This document shows, piece after piece, positions 33,900-44,192 of a stretch of DNA of 64,000 nt. Numbering within the stretch: position 1 is the stretch's first letter; each line of letters starts with the position of its first letter. Both the position numbers and the translations under genes were made by a program. This DNA is from Diabrotica undecimpunctata (Eukaryota; Arthropoda; Insecta; Coleoptera; Chrysomelidae), in NCBI RefSeq assembly GCF_040954645.1, contig NC_092806.1:161692328-161756327 (forward strand), read 5' to 3'. Under the pieces are notes generated by a model. That model saw only the letters and a program-made list of their open reading frames with translations. It searched no databases and was not told the DNA's origin.

Positions 33900-34290
33900 A
33901 GAAATAAACTCAAAATAACATTCGGATTCACTCCCCGCCTCTCGACGCGTTAGTGTTCTGAGCTGTTGGACGTGAATCCCTGTCCTGGCATTTGGTTTTC
34001 ACCTCTGGCTGCGTTAAGTAGTTGAGTTACTGTGACCAATTGCCCATCTTGGTAGTTAGTATTCGCCTCTGGTTGCGTTGAGTAACTGAGTTACCGTTGC
34101 TAACTACCCATCTTCCTGTCTTTTGTTTTCTTTTTCTTTTTTTGTTCTCCTGAAGAAGCTACATACAATTGTAGCGAAACGTCGAGATGAACCCACTTTT
34201 GGGTCACTCACAAATGACACGGTCCAAACCCGGAAGACGAATAAACTATAATTCTTACTCTGGCCGTGGAAGCCTACGATTTCATTTTAC
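33900..34290 (+). mobile_element. Penelope-like element terminal repeat (pLTR) with hammerhead motif
   Basis: A comparatively GC-rich 390-bp block. It contains two diverged tandem units of about 58 bp (33994-34050 and 34057-34114), each with CACCTCTGG/CGCCTCTGG, TGAGTTAC and CCCATCTT. A T-rich tract, the hammerhead motif at 34144-34192 and a 3' part with AACCCGGAAGACG and GCCGTGGAAGCCTACG follow. The order hammerhead then AACCCGGAAGA is shared with the minus-strand block at 47150-47285, so both are PLE-type repeats of related families. No RT or GIY-YIG coding remains nearby. Confidence 0.6.
34144..34192 (+). ncRNA. Hammerhead-ribozyme-like motif (Penelope-type), well formed
   Basis: The core box CTGAAGA is at 34150-34156. 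Stem II is a perfect GCTACA/TGTAGC (34158-34163 with 34170-34175), followed by GAA at 34176-34178. Stem III is a two-base AC/GT without loop, and C34183 is the cleavage-site base in a GUC triplet. Stem I pairs GTTCTC (34144-34149) with GAGATGAAC (34184-34192), with a three-base bulge. One extra base (A34157) precedes stem II. The minimal stem III suggests activity as a dimer, as reported for short PLE hammerheads. Structure is seen; activity is inferred. Confidence 0.7.
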
Positions 34291-34869
34291 TGTGAAAGTA
34301 ATGACATATCAATAAAAATGTTTAAATGTAGAGGAAGTAGTCCCATTTACTGAATATTTACTTTAGGAATAACTCAGAAATTTCGAAGGGTTTTACCAAT
34401 CTTTAAACATAGAATACTTTCTCATCTTCTTCTTCATTCCAGAGTTTGTGCATTTGTTGTCTGTTTTGGTATAAAACACCATCTTATCTCCTCATAGGAA
34501 GTCCTGCATTTCTTTTTCCTTTCAGTTTGTAATTTACTATTGTAAGGTACAAACCACGTGGGTTGCATCGTTTTGAAATTAACGATTGACTTAGTAACGT
34601 AAGTTGATCAACCTTAGCTAAAGTATCTCTTCCACTACAGTTGTCCAATCACAGAGATCCCTACCCTAGCTAGCTCGTCTCAGAGGTAGTTTGGGTAATC
34701 CCTAAGACAAACAATGGTAGCGAGAAAGCTCATAAAAGAAATCAAAGCACAAAACACAAAAATTTAGACAAACATATTTTATTGAATATCTGGTTTTTTT
34801 CATTTAATAAAATGAGACAACCAAACTGCTGAACTACAAAGAAGAAGTCTCTATCAGATATTTCAAATT

Positions 34870-35285
34870 ATTTCAAAAACAAGACGTTCGACGAATGTGT
34901 GCTTCCAGTCATAGCTTACGGCACCGAAATACTTTTCTTAATCCAGGCTACAGCAACCAAAATCAGAGTAACCCAAAGATGAATATAAAGCTCGCTACTT
35001 GGACTGATTGTCAGAGACAGGATTAGAAACAAAGAAATAAGAAAGACAGGTGTCACCGATTTCATAGAATACATAGCATGACTGCGGGCCAAAAAATTAC
35101 AGTGTGGAGACCACGAGCAAACAAAAAAAGCAGAGGTAGATCACCTACATAATGGACAGAGGACGTCAAAAGAATTGCTGAGAATTGCTGCAGAAAGCTG
35201 AAAACGGACAAAACTGGAACAAATTAGGGAAGGTTTAAATTCAACTTTGGATGCAGAAGGCTATGATGGTGATGATGATAATGAT
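34870..35285 (+). pseudogene. RTE-like LINE 3' end with (TGA)n-type tail
   Basis: Plus-strand pieces: FDECVLPVIAYGTEI (about 34885-34935), RDRIRNKEIRKTGVTDFIEY (about 35015-35075) and a G-R-x-x-T-x-W-T-E-D-V-K-R-I-A segment (about 35135-35180). Then comes the end with GATGGTGATGATGATAATGA at about 35266-35285. The tail of short TGA repeats and the C-terminal motif order are typical of RTE-type LINEs. It has many frameshifts and the RT core is missing. Confidence 0.7.
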
Positions 35286-35599
35286 TTTATTGAGTAAAAT
35301 TAAGGACTTGTTTGTACATTACAGCAAGTCCTGTACAAGATGGTTAAAGGCCTAAAAAATCACTGGAGGTCCAAACAAACATTGTATGGCTAAAGATCCA
35401 AAGATAAAAAGGTGGCTGAAGGCCTTAATAAAAAAATTGTCTTTATTAAACACTTAACTGTTTCAGCTCTAGGGCTGCTGAATGAAAAGGTGACGATATT
35501 GTCGGTGTCACTTCAGTATCGGGTCTTCTAATTATTCGTTAGTTGGTGGAGCCTGGTCACTGTATAAAGACATTGTTTTTATAGTCCATCAAATGTGGA

Positions 35600-35870
35600 A
35601 TGGGGTTTCTCTCTCTCACATGGCGCTACAGCCCAAATCGAGCCTTTGCCTCCTCCAAACTATGCCTCCAACCTTGCCGCTTCCGCGCCAATCTTCTCAA
35701 GGTTCTCATGTTTTCTGTTGACGTTTTTTGGTCTTGCGTCCTGCATTTTACTATCTAGGTATTTTGCTTTTTGGCAACCTTTCGGTCTCCATTCTCACTA
35801 CATGATCGGTAAAACACGTAGATCAAACGACCTTGTTGCTGTGGTGATGGTTATAGACGGAAAGGACCTG
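35600..35870 (-). pseudogene. LINE 3' end fragment
   Basis: The minus strand reads TDHVVRMETERLPKSKIPR (about 35815-35755), matching the G-H-V-V-R-M … R-L-P-K box of LINE C-termini. It ends with GGGCTGTAGCGCCATG (about 35633-35618), close to the 3' sequence GGGCTGTAGCACCAATG of the two LINE copies at 52116 and 56798. No RT motif remains. The region between 35286 and 35599 has no recognised gene. Confidence 0.6.
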
Positions 35871-36866
35871 TTATTTTCAGTTTTCACTTTCATAACGATA
35901 AAATAAAGGATACTGTACGGAATATTATTAGCATCTATGAAAATGGTATCTATCCAGTACAAATATAAAATATTTAAGAAATAAAATGTTTATCAGATGG
36001 AGAAGACTTAAATCGAAGGAATTGAAAAGGACCGCCAGATATTAATAACTCGCAAAACAACCTTTTTATCACAATGTAAGTACACTTAAAAATAGGTCAA
36101 AGCTTAGATGAAAGGGAATGAGAAAGATTTAAGATTCACAAGTAAAAACTATTGAAAAGATGCAGATATAAATACATTAAATAAACAATTAGTTTTTTCT
36201 GAATAGACGATAGATCATAAGAGGCCAATTGACTGCAGAATTTTAAACCAAACCATAGTATAAAGTAGCAGAGAATGACTAAGAGATATCGGAACTGCTG
36301 CAAAATTAGGAAGGACGTACATAAAAAGCCCAAATAGAATTTTGTTCACGATCAACAGCTTTGAAAGAAATGAAAAGGTTGGAAAGGAGTATTGTGCGTA
36401 AAGTAAATTAAAAATCCAGCGATTTCTGCTTTGACCTAATACGTCAACTATCGAACATTCCAACCATACTCGAAAGGCTCCCCTCTCCAAGCAGAAGTTA
36501 CCCTCTAAAAACTATCCGTGGCCATAATGCGTCCAGTGGTAAAACCATCAGTATCGCAGTAGCAGAAGAAGGTGAATCTTTTGGTCTGAAACTCAACACT
36601 AGTAAAAGAAAAGCAATGGTAGTAAACAAACATCCAAATCTACAAGTTAACATTCAAATTTGTAACACCCCCATAGAAGTCGTCAAAGAAGTTCATGGAT
36701 AACTAAAGATATAGACCTAGACGTTAAAGAGCTCAAATTAAATACCCAAGATCTGCATTCCTTAAAATGAATGACCTTTTGACTACTACTAAACTCTTTC
36801 ACTGGATACTAGGTATCTATTCGTGAAAACATACATAAATAATATTCTCTTATATGCGACAGAGAA

Positions 36867-38267
36867 TTATATGTAATATTCGACCAGAGGCTAACATGGA
36901 ATGCACACATTCAGAAAGTCACACAGAAGGCCACTATGGCCCTGAACACATGTAGACGAATGTGTGGTAAGAATTGGGGGTTAAATCCTAAAATCAACCT
37001 CTGGTTATACACAAGGGTTATAAGGCCCATGATAACTTATGGTTCAGTGGCGTGGTGGAACAAAACGCAACAGTCCGGGGCGATTCGATTGCTCAATAGC
37101 ACACAAAGGCTTGCATGCTTGAGTGTTACAGGAGCCATGAGAACAGCCCCAACGGACGCGCTAGAAGTTCTGCTAAACCTACCACCTCTGCATATATACA
37201 TACAGAGTGAAGCCAGATCAACAGTACATCGGTTGATCCAAGGCCAAGCTCCAATAAGTATGATGCAGGGAGCTGATAACTTAAGGCTATACCAGGACAT
37301 AAAGGCAGACCCCGTTCTAGGAATGCCTGTAGACCGAATGGTTACGAGGTATAGTTTTAACAAAAATTTTCAAATTACAATACCAAAAAGAGAGGACTGG
37401 GAAACTGGTCCGCCGCTAACAGCAAACTCAATATGGTATACGGACGGCTCCAAAACGGATACAGGTACGGGGGCTGGAATATATGGCATAAAACCAAGGA
37501 CGGAAGTCCGGGTATGTCTAGGAACATACGCGACCGTATTTCAAGCCGAATTAGCTGTTATACACAGGTGCACTATGGAACTAATCGGCCGAAATGTAGA
37601 TAACGACTTCATCGTTATCTATTCGGATAGTCAAGCGGCTCTAAAGGCTCTCAGTTCGGTACAGGTCGATTCATGGCTGGTATGGAACTGTTTGGATGTC
37701 CTTTCTCAGGTGGGAAGTCAAAACAGGTTGACACTTGCCTGGGTGCCGGGACATAAGGGTCATCGTGGCAACGAGAAGGGCGATGAATTGGCCCGAGAAG
37801 GCGCATCTACGCCACTGGTTGGTCCGGAACCCTTCTTTGGAATCGCAAATACGATAAAAAGGGCAGCCATACACAAATGGGTGCAACAGAAGTCTCTTGA
37901 GTGGTGGAACAACTCACCAGGACAGAGGCAGGCCAAACAGTTCATCAAAGGACATTCGGCTAAATTTACAGCAGACTTACTTTCGCACAGACGCAGGACT
38001 GTCAGAATGATAGTGGGTCTGCTCACTGGGCACTGTAGACTCAATAGACACTTGAGTCTCATAGGCCTGACAGAAGAGGACACCTGTCGTTTCTGTCTGG
38101 AAGAAGAGGAAACCGCTCTACACGTTCTGTGCCATTGCGAAGGTCTCGCACGAATGCGGTTTCTAGAACTCGGAGAGGAAAAACCGGAAGCACCAGGCTA
38201 CATGAAAAGGCCACTATCAAGGCTGTTGAGTCTCATTAAGAGGACCAAGCTAGATGAAGTGCTTTAA
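36867..38267 (+). CDS. LINE polyprotein C-terminal part: RT thumb, RNase H, zinc knuckle (5'-truncated)
   Basis: The frame is open from the truncation point at 36867 to TAA at 38265-38267; the first in-frame ATG is 36936. RT tail: LTWNAHIQKVTQKATMALNT, VIRPMITYGSVAWWNKTQ and RTAPTDALEVLLNLPPLHI. RNase H has all its acidic residues: Asp in IWYTDGSKTDTG (about 37433), Glu in FQAELAVIHR, Asp in IYSDSQAALKAL and Asp in GNEKGDELAREG, with WVPGHKGHRGN between them. The C-terminal Cys/His cluster is CRFCLEEEETALHVLCHC (about 38086-38139). About 467 codons with no stop or frameshift. The endonuclease and the catalytic Y/FADD are missing because of 5' truncation, so it cannot be autonomous. Confidence 0.85.
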   Translation, partial: LYVIFDQRLTWNAHIQKVTQKATMALNTCRRMCGKNWGLNPKINLWLYTRVIRPMITYGSVAWWNKTQQSGAIRLLNSTQRLACLSVTGAMRTAPTDALEVLLNLPPLHIYIQSEARSTVHRLIQGQAPISMMQGADNLRLYQDIKADPVLGMPVDRMVTRYSFNKNFQITIPKREDWETGPPLTANSIWYTDGSKTDTGTGAGIYGIKPRTEVRVCLGTYATVFQAELAVIHRCTMELIGRNVDNDFIVIYSDSQAALKALSSVQVDSWLVWNCLDVLSQVGSQNRLTLAWVPGHKGHRGNEKGDELAREGASTPLVGPEPFFGIANTIKRAAIHKWVQQKSLEWWNNSPGQRQAKQFIKGHSAKFTADLLSHRRRTVRMIVGLLTGHCRLNRHLSLIGLTEEDTCRFCLEEEETALHVLCHCEGLARMRFLELGEEKPEAPGYMKRPLSRLLSLIKRTKLDEVL

Positions 38268-38357
38268 AATAAGGGGGAAACACAATAGATCTGCAAAGGT
38301 CGCAGTGTATCAGGCTCTATTGGCCGCCCCATTTTCTACATTCTACATTCTACATGG
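36867..38357 (+). mobile_element. 5'-truncated LINE with RNase H, flanked by 9-bp target duplication
   Basis: GACAGAGAA occurs at 36858-36866 and again at 38358-38366, bracketing the insert. The insert begins inside the RT C-terminal part and ends after a 3' UTR with three tandem TTCTACA-like units (38336-38355). It is visibly more GC-rich than the surrounding DNA and its long frame is undamaged, so it is among the youngest insertions here. RNase H and the overall motif style suggest the R1/LOA/I side of the Jockey group. Confidence 0.8.
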
Positions 38358-38690
38358 GACAGAGAAGTGTTTTAGGAGAAACTTCAAAATAACATGACAG
38401 GCCATGTCACTAACAAGAAAGTATTGTGCAAAATGCACCGTGACAGAAAAAAATATCATCAATAAACGCAAAAGTTACTTAGGACATTTGTACCGGAGAA
38501 GACAATATAAGCTCTTGAGATTGTTGATGGGGGGAGAAAATTTAAGGAAGCATAGGTCCAGATAAGATATGACCATTAAAAACATTTAGAGGGTCTCGAT
38601 ACTCAATCCCTATTGACGGCCGTATAGGATAGACACAGATGTGACATAATTGTTGCCGACCTTCAGAAATGAAGAAGGCGATCTTCAAGG

Positions 38691-41595
38691 CAAGAATATT
38701 CGAGCCCAAAACATCCTAAAAATTTTAAGCTCATCTTTCGTCAATTTTTTACATCGACACCCGAGAAAGAAACTCGTTTCTTCACTCACAAAACTGTAAA
38801 ACTCTGCCAGCAACGAACTCCCTAACAAATACAACGACTCTCTGGAAGCAATGCCTATTTACTACTGCACTGCAAATGGACTGCGAGGAATCGGTTTTCT
38901 TTGGCTTTCCTATCCCATTGCACAATTATTTTTGTCCATAAAGAGATAACAGCCACAGCTGACCTCAATCTGTAACAATAGAGTAAGTAAATCAAAAGAA
39001 TCATAAAAAAATATTCGGAAAAAACATGTTCTTCAAGCCCTTCCTTCTCTGATCTACGCTCTCCTCCGCAGGACACCAGACCATCCACCACAGTCGAGTC
39101 AATGAAGACTTGACACGTTTGTTTTGACTTTTTGACTTAAGGAATATAATAATACGTATTAGTTTTGCATGTGAGTAGTTGAGTTTGTACCACCAACGAT
39201 AAAGAAATAAAAATTTTTAAGCCATTTTTGTGTTTTAATACGAAAATAATTTTTTTGTAATTGAAATTTATTTTTTTATTATTTGGAATCAGGGATCTTT
39301 CACAGAAAGCATCCGCGGGACTTCCCAAACGTAACAACCACCACCAGTGAATTCCAAACGAAGGACCAAAAAAATATCGAGAATAAAATGAAGAATCATG
39401 TAAATTCTACAAATTACATAAAAATATATAAATTTGACTCCCTTGACAGTTTAAAGTCAGTTGGAGAGTAACCTGTAGTTCAGTGTTAGCCTTGCTAAGG
39501 CAGGGAGTTGAAAGTCTTTGGTGGTTCGTGTGAGTGTGGTTTCCTCGATGAATGTGTCGGAGAAAGAACGAGAATCGAATCGGGTGATATCAGGATATCA
39601 GGAGACATGTTTTGCCTTAACCAGCCCTTCTATCCTGATGTCTGGAGTGACAGGGAAGAGGCTTTTAGTTGGACGCCGACCGTCTCGGAGTGGTGAGGGG
39701 CAAAGTGTCAAAGGTCTAACTCCCTAGGACATCTCGTCCTGGTACAACTTCGTTAGGGTACTAGAAACCCAACACTACCTGGGTAAGTAACATGTGTCTG
39801 TATGCAGATTTTCCTTCTTCTCTTTAAAGATGTAAAAAAAAGTTCAGTGTTGATAGTTTTGATGTTTTATAAATTTGTCACCCTAATAACTGCTCTAGAA
39901 ACAGTTTCTGGGAAAACCATTACAATATGATACAAGTTTTTTGATGTGTGATGAATAATAAATAGAATATATTATACATTTTCACAATTATGTAGTTTCT
40001 GAGATCTTCTTAGCACTAAATTTGTAAAAATGTGGCAGCGACCCTACTTTGAACATATTTTCTTACATCGATAACATCTTTACGGTATTTTCAGCTGTTA
40101 TCAACACATTTATAGTTTTTATAGATATTTATGATTGATTTTGTCCACAATTTTTATTGAATATCTGATACCAATATCAAAAATTCTCTAACAAATTTAC
40201 TGTAAAATATTTCATACTTACATAAATATTTTTTTAGGATATTTAGTATCTTACCTGAAACAAAACAAATAAAAAATTACTTTCACAATGTACTATACAA
40301 TACTATTAACATTAATTTATTATTTTATTATGTCAGAAATTACCAAATGCTATTTAATAATTTAGGAATTAGATATAAATGTATTACATAGGATCTGTTC
40401 ATTGTTGTATATTTTGTTAAAAAATGTCGTAACCAGTTACTTCGTAAGCATTTATTGCATGATCCGGCAATAACATTTGCTCCATCTTTTCAAGCATCGT
40501 CTTACAATGCTTCTTTTTTATTATTTATTTTCTCTTATATCTGCATTTATCTGTCTAAAAAGTTTTGTAATGCCTTTAATTCGTATATATCCGATAAATC
40601 CACTATTTAAAAATACTTCGATTATTTGGAAATTATGCAACCACTTGCACAACAGGTTTTAATATAACATTACGGTTGTTGCTTCATTTGAAATTAAAAC
40701 ATAAAATCCCTAATATATCATTTTAAGCATACGAGAACGATAAACTCCCCATTTTTCCCGTTAAAGCACTGTTTATACTGCAGTGATATAGAGCTTTTAA
40801 GCAAATCCCATCCTTAATCCACTTCACTGGAAGCCGACGTATACACACATCCATTATCGCCTTCTATATCAAATTACACAACTCTGAATGCATTAATTAA
40901 GCGGGAAATGAGTTTGGAAAATGGCCAGTTTTCCAACGGACATCTAATAAGGTTAACAAACTCCACTCAAATCCTTTTCCGAGGTCAAAGCGTGGCGGGG
41001 GAGGAAAACTGGTGACGAAGACAGATTTTTATTCTTTTTTTCCCCATTAATCCTTTGTCGCTGTTGTCAATGCACTGATGAAAATGATTGACTGTAGAAG
41101 GATGTCTTTGTGTTTAGGGGTGGAATTTCCCGTTTATCGATTGGGTAAATTCTTAAATATTATTATAGCCCGCACAGGGTTGGAAATGTTTGTACATGAC
41201 CTAGATATCGTAGACGATGCCACAAATTATTTAGTAATGTACTGCAGATACACATTTTGGTGGTTTTTGTAGACGAAACGCACATTATTTATTTATAGAA
41301 TAATTGAAACCGACGGTTTTCCCTAAAATTACATTGTGCTTGTCTCATGCTATAATGATGAGATATGCTGGTATGAATTTATGGCTTTGGATACATAATT
41401 CGAACGATGGTTATTTTTGCAACAAGTACAAAAAGTACTTATTGTACGCGACATGCAATTGTCCAACTATGCCGTCAGGAGCAATTTACTTGAAAAATAT
41501 CAAACACTAAACAAAAAAAAATTTATGATTTTTTAACCAAAGTATAAAAAATGTACGGTGTGTAAAGGGGTAGTGAAGCGCAATACATGATGTCG
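38691..41595. other. Spacer; includes a GC-richer block at 39460-39790
   Basis: No gene recognised. 39460-39790 is GC-rich, with several short open frames and phrases such as GTGAGGGGCAAAGTGTC and CCTAGGACATCTCGTCCTGG. Its composition resembles the LINE 5' UTR at 41600-41818, so it may be a detached 5' UTR of a related LINE. 39800-40700 is very AT-rich. 40740-41280 is of mixed composition with no family match. Confidence 0.35.
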
Positions 41596-41599
41596 TATC

Positions 41600-41818
41600 C
41601 TGTTGGCATCACTTAGCCTCTCCTACTTAATTCCTATCTTCACCTCCAAGCTGGTACACACCGGTAACCTGAGCAACCCCACTGGAGACTGGGTAGCCAA
41701 CCCCAGTGGATGGTGGGGTCAGGGCAGACGAAGAAGGGAGCCTTGGTCCTCCGATGAAAAGGGGGTTAAGCGAAGGGTTAACAACCCTTCCTTGTAGAAC
41801 TCAATTGTTGCGAATACA
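41600..41818 (+). promoter_or_regulatory. LINE 5' UTR (probable internal promoter region)
   Basis: A GC-rich leader directly upstream of the intact LINE frame. It contains two similar phrases, CCTGAGCAACCCCACTGGAG and CCAACCCCAGTGGATGGTGG, and a near-palindrome GGGTTAAGCGAAGGGTTAAC. A similar pair of phrases appears on the minus strand near 47465-47515. Promoter function is inferred from position only. Confidence 0.45.
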
Positions 41819-43504
41819 ATGGCTAATGAAACAAACGGACGGATCTCACAACGACGAACTCAGCACAGAAAAATGGACATGATTATGGATTTAAAATTTG
41901 GAACCTGGAACGTGCGAACCTTCTTAAAGGCAGGAGCTATGATAAGTATGGCAGAAGAACTTGAAAAATACGGAGTTGAAATATTGGCACTGCAGGAAAT
42001 CAGATGGAAGAGCCAGGGAGAAATTCATAAGAATAAATTCTCACTATACTACTCTGGAAATGAAATGAGACAAGGTGAAAGAGGAGTAGGGTTTATGGTA
42101 ACCAAAAAACTGCGGAAAGCCATTATCGCATTTACACCAATATCAGATAGAATTTGCACCATAAGATTTAAAGGTAAATTTCATAACGTGACAATGGTTA
42201 ATGTATATCCACCGACGGAAGAGGCTGATGAAGAAGACGTTGAAAGATTCTACGGAGAACTACAGGATGTATGTGATAAAATCCAAAGACATGATGCTGT
42301 TATAACGTTAGGCGATTTTAATGCTAAACTGGGGAAAGAAGAAACGTTTGCAAATATATTTGGGAAACACAGTTTGCACACTGAAACCAGTCAAAATGTA
42401 CTCAGGGTGGCACAGTTCGCAGCAGCAAATAATTACGTAGTTGTCAGTACTAACTTTCAGAGAAAAGATATCCATAAAGGAACATGGAAAATACCAGGAA
42501 CTAACGAGGCCAATCAAATTGACCATATACTCATCTCAAAAAGATGGGCAACAGACATAACTAATGTCAGAACGTATCGCGGGGCGAACTCTGACTCAGA
42601 TCACTATCTTGTAGGGGCAAAATTACGGCAGAAAATAGCGACAGTAGCAAAAGGGAAAAATATTCAAATCAAAAAATGGAATGTCGAAGGATTCAAAAGC
42701 GCAACAAAGAGACAAGATTACAGAAATGCTCTCCAAATAAAACTCAACCGAACTAGAGAGGAAGATACTGCAGGGGAGGAATGGAGACAATTAAAAACAA
42801 TTATAACGGAGTCAGCAGAGGAAACTGTCGGAAAAGCCAAAAGGCAAAGAAATGCGGATTGGTATGATGATGAATGCAGAACTGCAGTAGAGGAAAAAAG
42901 GCAAGCTAGGCTTAACCAACTTCAGAGAAACACAAGAAATAGCAGTGAGATTTATAACGAAAAAAGAATACAAGCGACTAGAATATGCAGAAGAAAGAAA
43001 AGAGAGGCTATGAAAAAACAAGTACAAGAAATCGTAAAGCATAACAACAGACGCGAAAGCAGAAAATTCTATAAATGCATAAAAGAAAGCACACAGTCAT
43101 TTAGACCAAAACTAACGATATGCAAAGACAAGGACGGAGAACTACTAACAGAGAAGCAAAAAATTATAATGAGATGGAAACAATATTTCGAAGAAAATCT
43201 AAATGCAGACAACGAAAATGATCAGAACAAGACAATATATTATACGGCGGAGCTGCACATCGAAAATCCGAGTTATGAAGAAGTAGTTCAGATAATAAAT
43301 AAACTAAAAAATAATAAAGCACCAGGAACGGACGGAATTTCGGCAGAATTATTAAAGCATGGAGGATCCGAACTCTGGGAAAGAATCCATTACCTAATAA
43401 CATTAATATGGACGAAGGAGCAAATGCCAGAGGAATGGACAGTCTTCAGTTGCTTTGACAAAGTCCTCGTAGACATACCGTCTCAGGACTCGCAACTAAT
43501 GTAG
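41819..43504 (+). CDS. LINE APE endonuclease plus N-terminal reverse transcriptase, 3'-truncated chimera
   Basis: A 561-codon frame from ATG 41819. The APE endonuclease is complete: KFGTWNVRTFLKAGAM (Asn), ILALQEIRWKSQG (Glu), RGVGFMVTKKL, ISDRICTIRFKGKF, ITLGDFNAKLGKEET (Asp/Asn, about 42307-42351), RKDIHKGTWK, NQIDHILIS and SDSDHYLVGAKLR (Asp/His, about 42590-42630). The linker has DWYDDECRTAVEEKRQARL and ATRICRRKKREAMKKQ. RT fingers start with NNKAPGTDGISAELLKHGG (about 43312-43368) and stop at MPEEWT (43438). The last 20 or so codons, to the stop at 43502-43504, are unrelated PLE-side sequence. The RT palm with its active site is therefore missing. The endonuclease looks intact; the LINE is not autonomous. 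It has a 5' UTR but lost its 3' half, the opposite of the usual 5' truncation. Confidence 0.85.
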   Translation: MANETNGRISQRRTQHRKMDMIMDLKFGTWNVRTFLKAGAMISMAEELEKYGVEILALQEIRWKSQGEIHKNKFSLYYSGNEMRQGERGVGFMVTKKLRKAIIAFTPISDRICTIRFKGKFHNVTMVNVYPPTEEADEEDVERFYGELQDVCDKIQRHDAVITLGDFNAKLGKEETFANIFGKHSLHTETSQNVLRVAQFAAANNYVVVSTNFQRKDIHKGTWKIPGTNEANQIDHILISKRWATDITNVRTYRGANSDSDHYLVGAKLRQKIATVAKGKNIQIKKWNVEGFKSATKRQDYRNALQIKLNRTREEDTAGEEWRQLKTIITESAEETVGKAKRQRNADWYDDECRTAVEEKRQARLNQLQRNTRNSSEIYNEKRIQATRICRRKKREAMKKQVQEIVKHNNRRESRKFYKCIKESTQSFRPKLTICKDKDGELLTEKQKIIMRWKQYFEENLNADNENDQNKTIYYTAELHIENPSYEEVVQIINKLKNNKAPGTDGISAELLKHGGSELWERIHYLITLIWTKEQMPEEWTVFSCFDKVLVDIPSQDSQLM

Positions 43505-43645
43505 AGTCATATGTCGCCCTGTTACCTATCCAACGGTAACTTTAACATCTTAAATGTAAATTAGACATAATGTAGATCAAATCTTATTTAATAATTTTTA
43601 AAGGGTTTTTACCCACATATTTAGTGGCTACATCCATGTATTAAC

Positions 43646-43689
43646 TTGACACTGATGATGGAATATTTATTCCGAAAACGTTTTGTCAA
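43646..43689 (+). ncRNA. Hammerhead-ribozyme-like motif with complete stem I and palindromic stem III
   Basis: Stem I pairs TTGACA (43646-43651) perfectly with TGTCAA (43684-43689). The core box CTGATGA is at 43652-43658. Stem II is GGAATA/TATTCC (43660-43665 with 43668-43673), followed by GAA 43674-43676. Stem III is the palindrome AACGTT (43677-43682) and T43683 is the cleavage-position base in a UUU triplet. Because AACGTT folds only with zero loop in cis, pairing between two copies would be favoured. One extra base (T43659) precedes stem II. All three stems are supported by exact complementarity. Confidence 0.72.
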
Positions 43690-44150
43690 TGCAACATAGC
43701 CCAACTGGGTTTTTTATATACCTTTTTATAAAGGATTTTATTCAAAATTTCAGTTATAATAATTATGAGCTCGCAGTTACTTATTGAAATACTTAAGTCT
43801 ACAGGAAGAATTAAAACTAAACATGTACTAAATTATTAAATGAGATTACAAGCGATAGTTGACAGCCGTTATCACTACTAACATTGTGAACCAGTGTTGT
43901 TAAGTGCAAAATTCCATTATTAATCGATTTTAAAACATGAAAATCGCACCTATTATAATTGAGGAGCAGCTGAGCAAAACGTATTAAATCGAAAATATAT
44001 GACGGGAGATGGTTTAACATATCGTATGTTGCCTGAAGTTAAATCTAATATAATCTTAAACATCCTTCACTTTTAACAACAATATGTACATTTTTTGGCA
44101 ACTTTAACTTCTGTAAAGGGTTTTACCCTAATATTTTGGTGGCTCAGGCT

Positions 44151-44192
44151 TTAACCTGATGATGGAATTATTATTCCGAAAACGTTTGTTTA
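44151..44192 (+). ncRNA. Hammerhead-ribozyme-like motif, second tandem PLE unit
   Basis: The core box CTGATGA is at 44156-44162. Stem II is GGAAT/ATTCC (44164-44168 with 44173-44177), GAA is at 44178-44180, palindromic stem III AACGTT is at 44181-44186 and the cleavage base is T44187. Stem I begins AAC/GTT (44153-44155 with 44188-44190), followed by a mismatch. Same architecture as the motif about 505 bp upstream but with an altered stem II loop and stem I. Stem sequences thus changed while pairing was kept in part. Confidence 0.6.

Larger units (their letters stand above)
36540..38690 (+). pseudogene. LINE C-terminal region interrupted by another LINE (36540-36866 and 38358-38690)
   Basis: The left piece includes ESFGLKLNTSKRKAMVVNKH (about 36570-36635) and NNILLYATE (about 36840-36866). 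The right piece continues the same protein with a T-N-K-x-V-L-x-K-M-H-R-D-R equivalent, then NKRKSYLGHLYRRRQYKLL (about 38463-38520), and ends near the D-L-x-x-E-x-G segment at about 38690. The two halves fit together across the inserted LINE 36867-38357, which is flanked by a 9-bp duplication. The host LINE was already degenerate, with several stops. Confidence 0.7.

Noticed and set aside
33994..34114. Tandem units as a CRISPR-like array
   Set aside because: Only two diverged direct units, no spacers, and clearly eukaryotic PLE context.
37037..38083. Minus-strand frames of 70-108 codons
   Set aside because: Shadows of the intact RNase H LINE frame.
39508..39727. Two overlapping 62-69-codon frames in a GC-rich block
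   Set aside because: No domain. Composition suggests a LINE 5' UTR. Overlapping frames with no preference argue against coding.
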